DNA of 64,000 bases from Plectrocnemia conspersa (Eukaryota; Arthropoda; Insecta; Trichoptera; Polycentropodidae), in assembly GCA_009617715.1 (NCBI GenBank), contig VTFK01000161.1, forward strand, positions 186,001 through 250,000, given 5' to 3'. Within the stretch, counting starts at the first letter, position 1, and every line of letters starts with the position of its first letter. A program made the translations under genes and the position numbers. Shown in pieces: positions 61,097 to 64,000 of this stretch. The notes under the pieces were generated by a model, which saw nothing but the letters and a program-made list of their open reading frames with translations, searched no databases and was not told the origin of the DNA.

Positions 61097-62235
61097 GTCG
61101 GCGTAAACAAACAAAGGAGCGTATCCGAGCGGATATCCGTTAGCAGTTCTATATGCAGTAGTTTTAGTATATTTTTTTCTTATAAATTAATTTTTAATAA
61201 TATTTATTTTATTTTATATGCAACATAAGTTTTAAAACTGTTATATATATTATATATAAAGGCCTGTAATTATTGAGTCACGCAAGATTCACTAAAAGTG
61301 TCTTTTAAATAATAAACATTAACCCTTATATCTTTTAAGAAACTGAGTTTTTAAACATACAATATAAAGGTTCAATTTTAAAAGTACTTAGGCATAAAAA
61401 TCAGAACAAAGGATAGGATCGTTGTCAAATGTTATCGCAAAAACGGTCGGTGCCAAACAAAAAGCGGCAATTGCTTCTTAATGGTATTTTTAGCATCATA
61501 TCGCTAGTTTTAAATGGGCAATTTCTTACTAGGTTTTAGTATTTTTTGATTAATTTAAAGAACTTTATTTTAGCAGTACATTCAGATACTCAAAAAATCT
61601 AAAATTATGTTGTTGCACAACTTTATATATAATATTATCTGAGCCATTCAAAATCGCAATGAATCTAGTTTTAAAAGCGGCAATTGCGCCGGAATGGTAA
61701 TTTTAGCGCCATTTCACTATTCCATTTTCTTTTAAATTACTTTCTGTCAACACCTTGAAATGCCTTTGTTTCTATCCACATGCATTGTAAAAAGTTTATT
61801 ATGTTTATCACCATATGATTTTACACAATTCAATCATTGATCTAGTTTCAAAAGCGTTAATTGTGCCGGAATAGTAGTTTTAGTGTCATATTGCTAGTCC
61901 ATATAATGTTTGATTTCTTTTCACATCTTATACGATTCAATTGTGTCGATTTATGATGATTACAGCAAGATTATTTGGAATAGAGGGCAAAAAATATGTA
62001 GGTATATTTTCGGTTATATCATGAACGTCCTTCATTAAAATTTCGTTGCTATTTCAAAACAAAAATTCTTCTGAAATCAAACACTTTGTTACTCTAATAC
62101 ATCTAATTAGACTTAATTATTTTCTTTCGTGAAATGTTCAATTCGAAATAAGTAAAACAGCAACGTCTTCTTTTTTATATAAATGTTTATGGATATTCGC
62201 TTCGGATACGCAATATCGTTTGTTTACGCCGACGA
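61097..62235. repeat. Inverted terminal-like motif around part of the satellite array
   Basis: GTCGGCGTAAACAAACAAA at 61097 and its inverse TTTGTTTACGCCGAC at about 62219-62233 face each other about 1.1 kb apart. A third copy is at 2055-2100. The motif may mark the ends of a non-autonomous transposon; target duplication was not resolved. Confidence 0.4.
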
Positions 62236-62770
62236 GAAAAAACTTTACGTCTTATAAGTTACAAAGGTCACAGTTTAATTAGTTTCGAAATATAATGTCA
62301 AAAAATTTAGTCAGGTCGCAATAAATCTACTTTTAAAAGCAGTAATTGCACCGGAATGGTAATTTTAGCGTCATATCGCTAGTCCATTGTATTTTAAATT
62401 ACTTTTTGTCAGAATCCTGAAATACTTTTGTTCTTATCCACTTGCATAGAAAAACTATTAATATTTATGACCATATGATCTTACCCAATTTTATTGTGTT
62501 GATTTATGATGATTACAGCAAGATGAATCAAAATAATCCATTAATTAATTACTTTCAATTTAACTTAGTTTGAATTGCGGTAGTTGCACTGTAATGGTAA
62601 TTTTAGCGTCATATCACTAGTAAATACGACAGTCAATTACATATCACAATTGTGTCGATTTATGATTATTTAGAATATACACCGGGAAAAAATATTTAGC
62701 AATATTTGAGATTAAATTATGAATGTCCTCTATTAAAATATCAATAGTTAATTCAAAACTGAAATGAAAA
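61440..62770. repeat. Diverged satellite-like array, about five units
   Basis: A core of about 53 bases (AAAAGCGGCAATTGCGCCGG, AATGGTAATTTTAGCG, CATATCGCTAGTCCAT) recurs at about 61458, 61672, 61850, 62335 and 62571. The spacing between the second and third is 178 bases, and the sequence between cores is itself shared (CCATATGATTTTACACAATT; GATTTATGATGATTACAGCA). The larger 62335 gap suggests an insertion or unit loss. Confidence 0.7.
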
Positions 62771-63289
62771 AAATCAGCATGTTTGTATTTTAAAATAATA
62801 AAACATGAAAATCGTGTTAGTTTGACAAATAGTAACACTAGTTATTTTATGTTGTACTATAATATAATAAATGTTGTACTAAAAATATTAAAATAGCTTA
62901 TAATTAAATTAAGTCGATCGCAATCCTGAACAAGTGGGGCATCCCTACTATACAGAAATAGAAAATATATTTTAATTTTAATTTTTAGCTTTTTTGTAGC
63001 ACTATCAGTTCTTGAGATATCTCAAAATTATATTACACAAACGACTGTTGTTCCACTACAATAATTATATTAATGTAAAATTATAAAATACATAAAAGAG
63101 TCGTTATGTTTATATAATAGTATGTAAGATATTTGCATCTAAATCATCATTTTAAATAGGTATTGACATAATATGATTTCTCTTTATACGATGCAATACA
63201 AAAGCGCATATTTCACTTAAGCATAACAAAATCCATTGCTTGGCATTTGCCTTAACATACATAGTATGTCATACAAGTATTACATATAA

Positions 63290-63640
63290 AAAATACAAAA
63301 AAGTGACGGGCCAGTTGTATAATTACATCGGTTAGGGCGATTCGACAATGGGCCATGCGACGTTGATCCGATCCGCGATCTTGCGAATATGTATGTACCT
63401 ACATACATATATTCCCGGTTTTGATCCCGGTCCCTGGTTACCGGGTGCTTATCTCGCATGTGTGGGTAAGCATTTAGCGTTGATCCGCGGTGGAAAGCAT
63501 CGAAGGGATTTCGCTCAATATATTCACTGCTATGGGATATAAATCGCATGGATGTGCGTGTGTATGTAGGGCACGAGGATTAGCCGAATGGGCGTAGGGT
63601 AAAAGGGTCGTAACTGGGACGACTGGAAAAAATCCGTTCT
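63290..63640. other. GC-richer block near the right edge, unassigned
   Basis: Distinct from its AT-rich surroundings, with two GTTGATCCG motifs and a near-perfect small palindrome GAATATGTATGTA-CC-TACATACATATATTC at 63385-63414. Overlapping frames on both strands (64 and 89 codons) show no known domain. Confidence 0.35.
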
Positions 63641-64000
63641 AATTGGTATATCGATGATCTTAAATGTAAATTGTTAACTTTATATGGGTAAGCTGAAAGT
63701 AATAGTAACTAGATACATTTTCTAAATATTTTTTTTGTTATATTTTAATGTATTCTTTCACTAGCAAACTTTTTACTAGTTCATCTTGGTACACTTTCTT
63801 TTCTGGCAAGTCTGCGAATAGAAGGTTATTTTTTAGAAATTTTACAGTGCTGTTTTCAGCGACAAAATAAATTAGACAGTATACAAATGTTTCATCTTCA
63901 AGTGTAGTGTACGTTCTATTTAAAGTATTTTGAATATTAATTATTTGTGTTTTAACTATTTATCTGCTAAATAACAATATACCGTCGTTCAATGTAACAT

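Noticed and set aside
1..64000. CRISPR arrays, rRNA or tRNA genes, bacterial operons
   Set aside because: No regularly spaced identical repeats, no cloverleaf with A and B boxes, and no rRNA core sequence were recognised by eye; the window is eukaryotic. A tRNAscan-type search would settle the tRNA question.

Overview
This 64 kb, strongly AT-rich window comes from an insect nuclear genome. The evidence is spliced genes with GT-AG introns, a seven-transmembrane insect odorant receptor, a ZAD-type C2H2 zinc-finger gene, a His-rich secreted protein of a kind known from insects, and many typical insect transposons (irritans mariner, piggyBac, hAT, Tigger/pogo, Jockey-like non-LTR). The order of insect cannot be fixed from the sequence alone.

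Layout. 0-3.4 kb (minus): the 5' half of an odorant receptor gene that runs off the left edge. 4.7-5.5 kb: a dead mariner-like transposase. 6.0-18.9 kb (plus): an ERdj5/DNAJC10-type ER co-chaperone gene with 16 exons whose introns hold several transposons. Its start codon appears to be split by the first intron, and its last exon carries a one-base frameshift before the HDEL tail. 18.8-23.4 kb: the last exon plus 3' flank of that gene is tandemly duplicated, and one copy was later split by a piggyBac element. 22.4-26.8 kb: Jockey-like and LTR retroelement debris. 28.1-29.9 kb (minus): a ZAD zinc-finger gene. 30.7-31.9 kb (plus): a complete 200-residue gene I do not recognise. 32.1-38.3 kb (minus): mitochondrial carnitine palmitoyltransferase 2, with a hAT element and a retroelement piece in its largest intron. 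39.65-40.65 kb (plus): eIF3 subunit K, complete. 41.4-43.8 kb: an LTR-like unit and a decayed irritans mariner. 50.5-51.4 kb (minus): a His/Gly/Lys-rich secreted protein gene with a clean TATA/Inr promoter but two frame breaks. 52-58 kb: AT-rich and gene-poor, with an inverted-repeat element and a reverse transcriptase fragment. 58.9-59.2 kb (plus): the first two coding exons of an unrecognised secreted or membrane protein. 60-64 kb: another RT fragment, a diverged satellite-like array and a GC-richer block.

The genes are unrelated housekeeping and sensory loci: ER protein folding, mitochondrial fatty-acid import, translation initiation, transcription and smell. I see no gene cluster acting as one system. 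The informative part is the transposon record: nested insertions, intact target-site duplications, a retroelement-associated duplication of a gene's 3' end, and a new ORF that joins a retrotransposon ORF1 to the ER-retention tail. Frame breaks in three otherwise well-kept genes are consistent with base-calling indels but could also be real decay.
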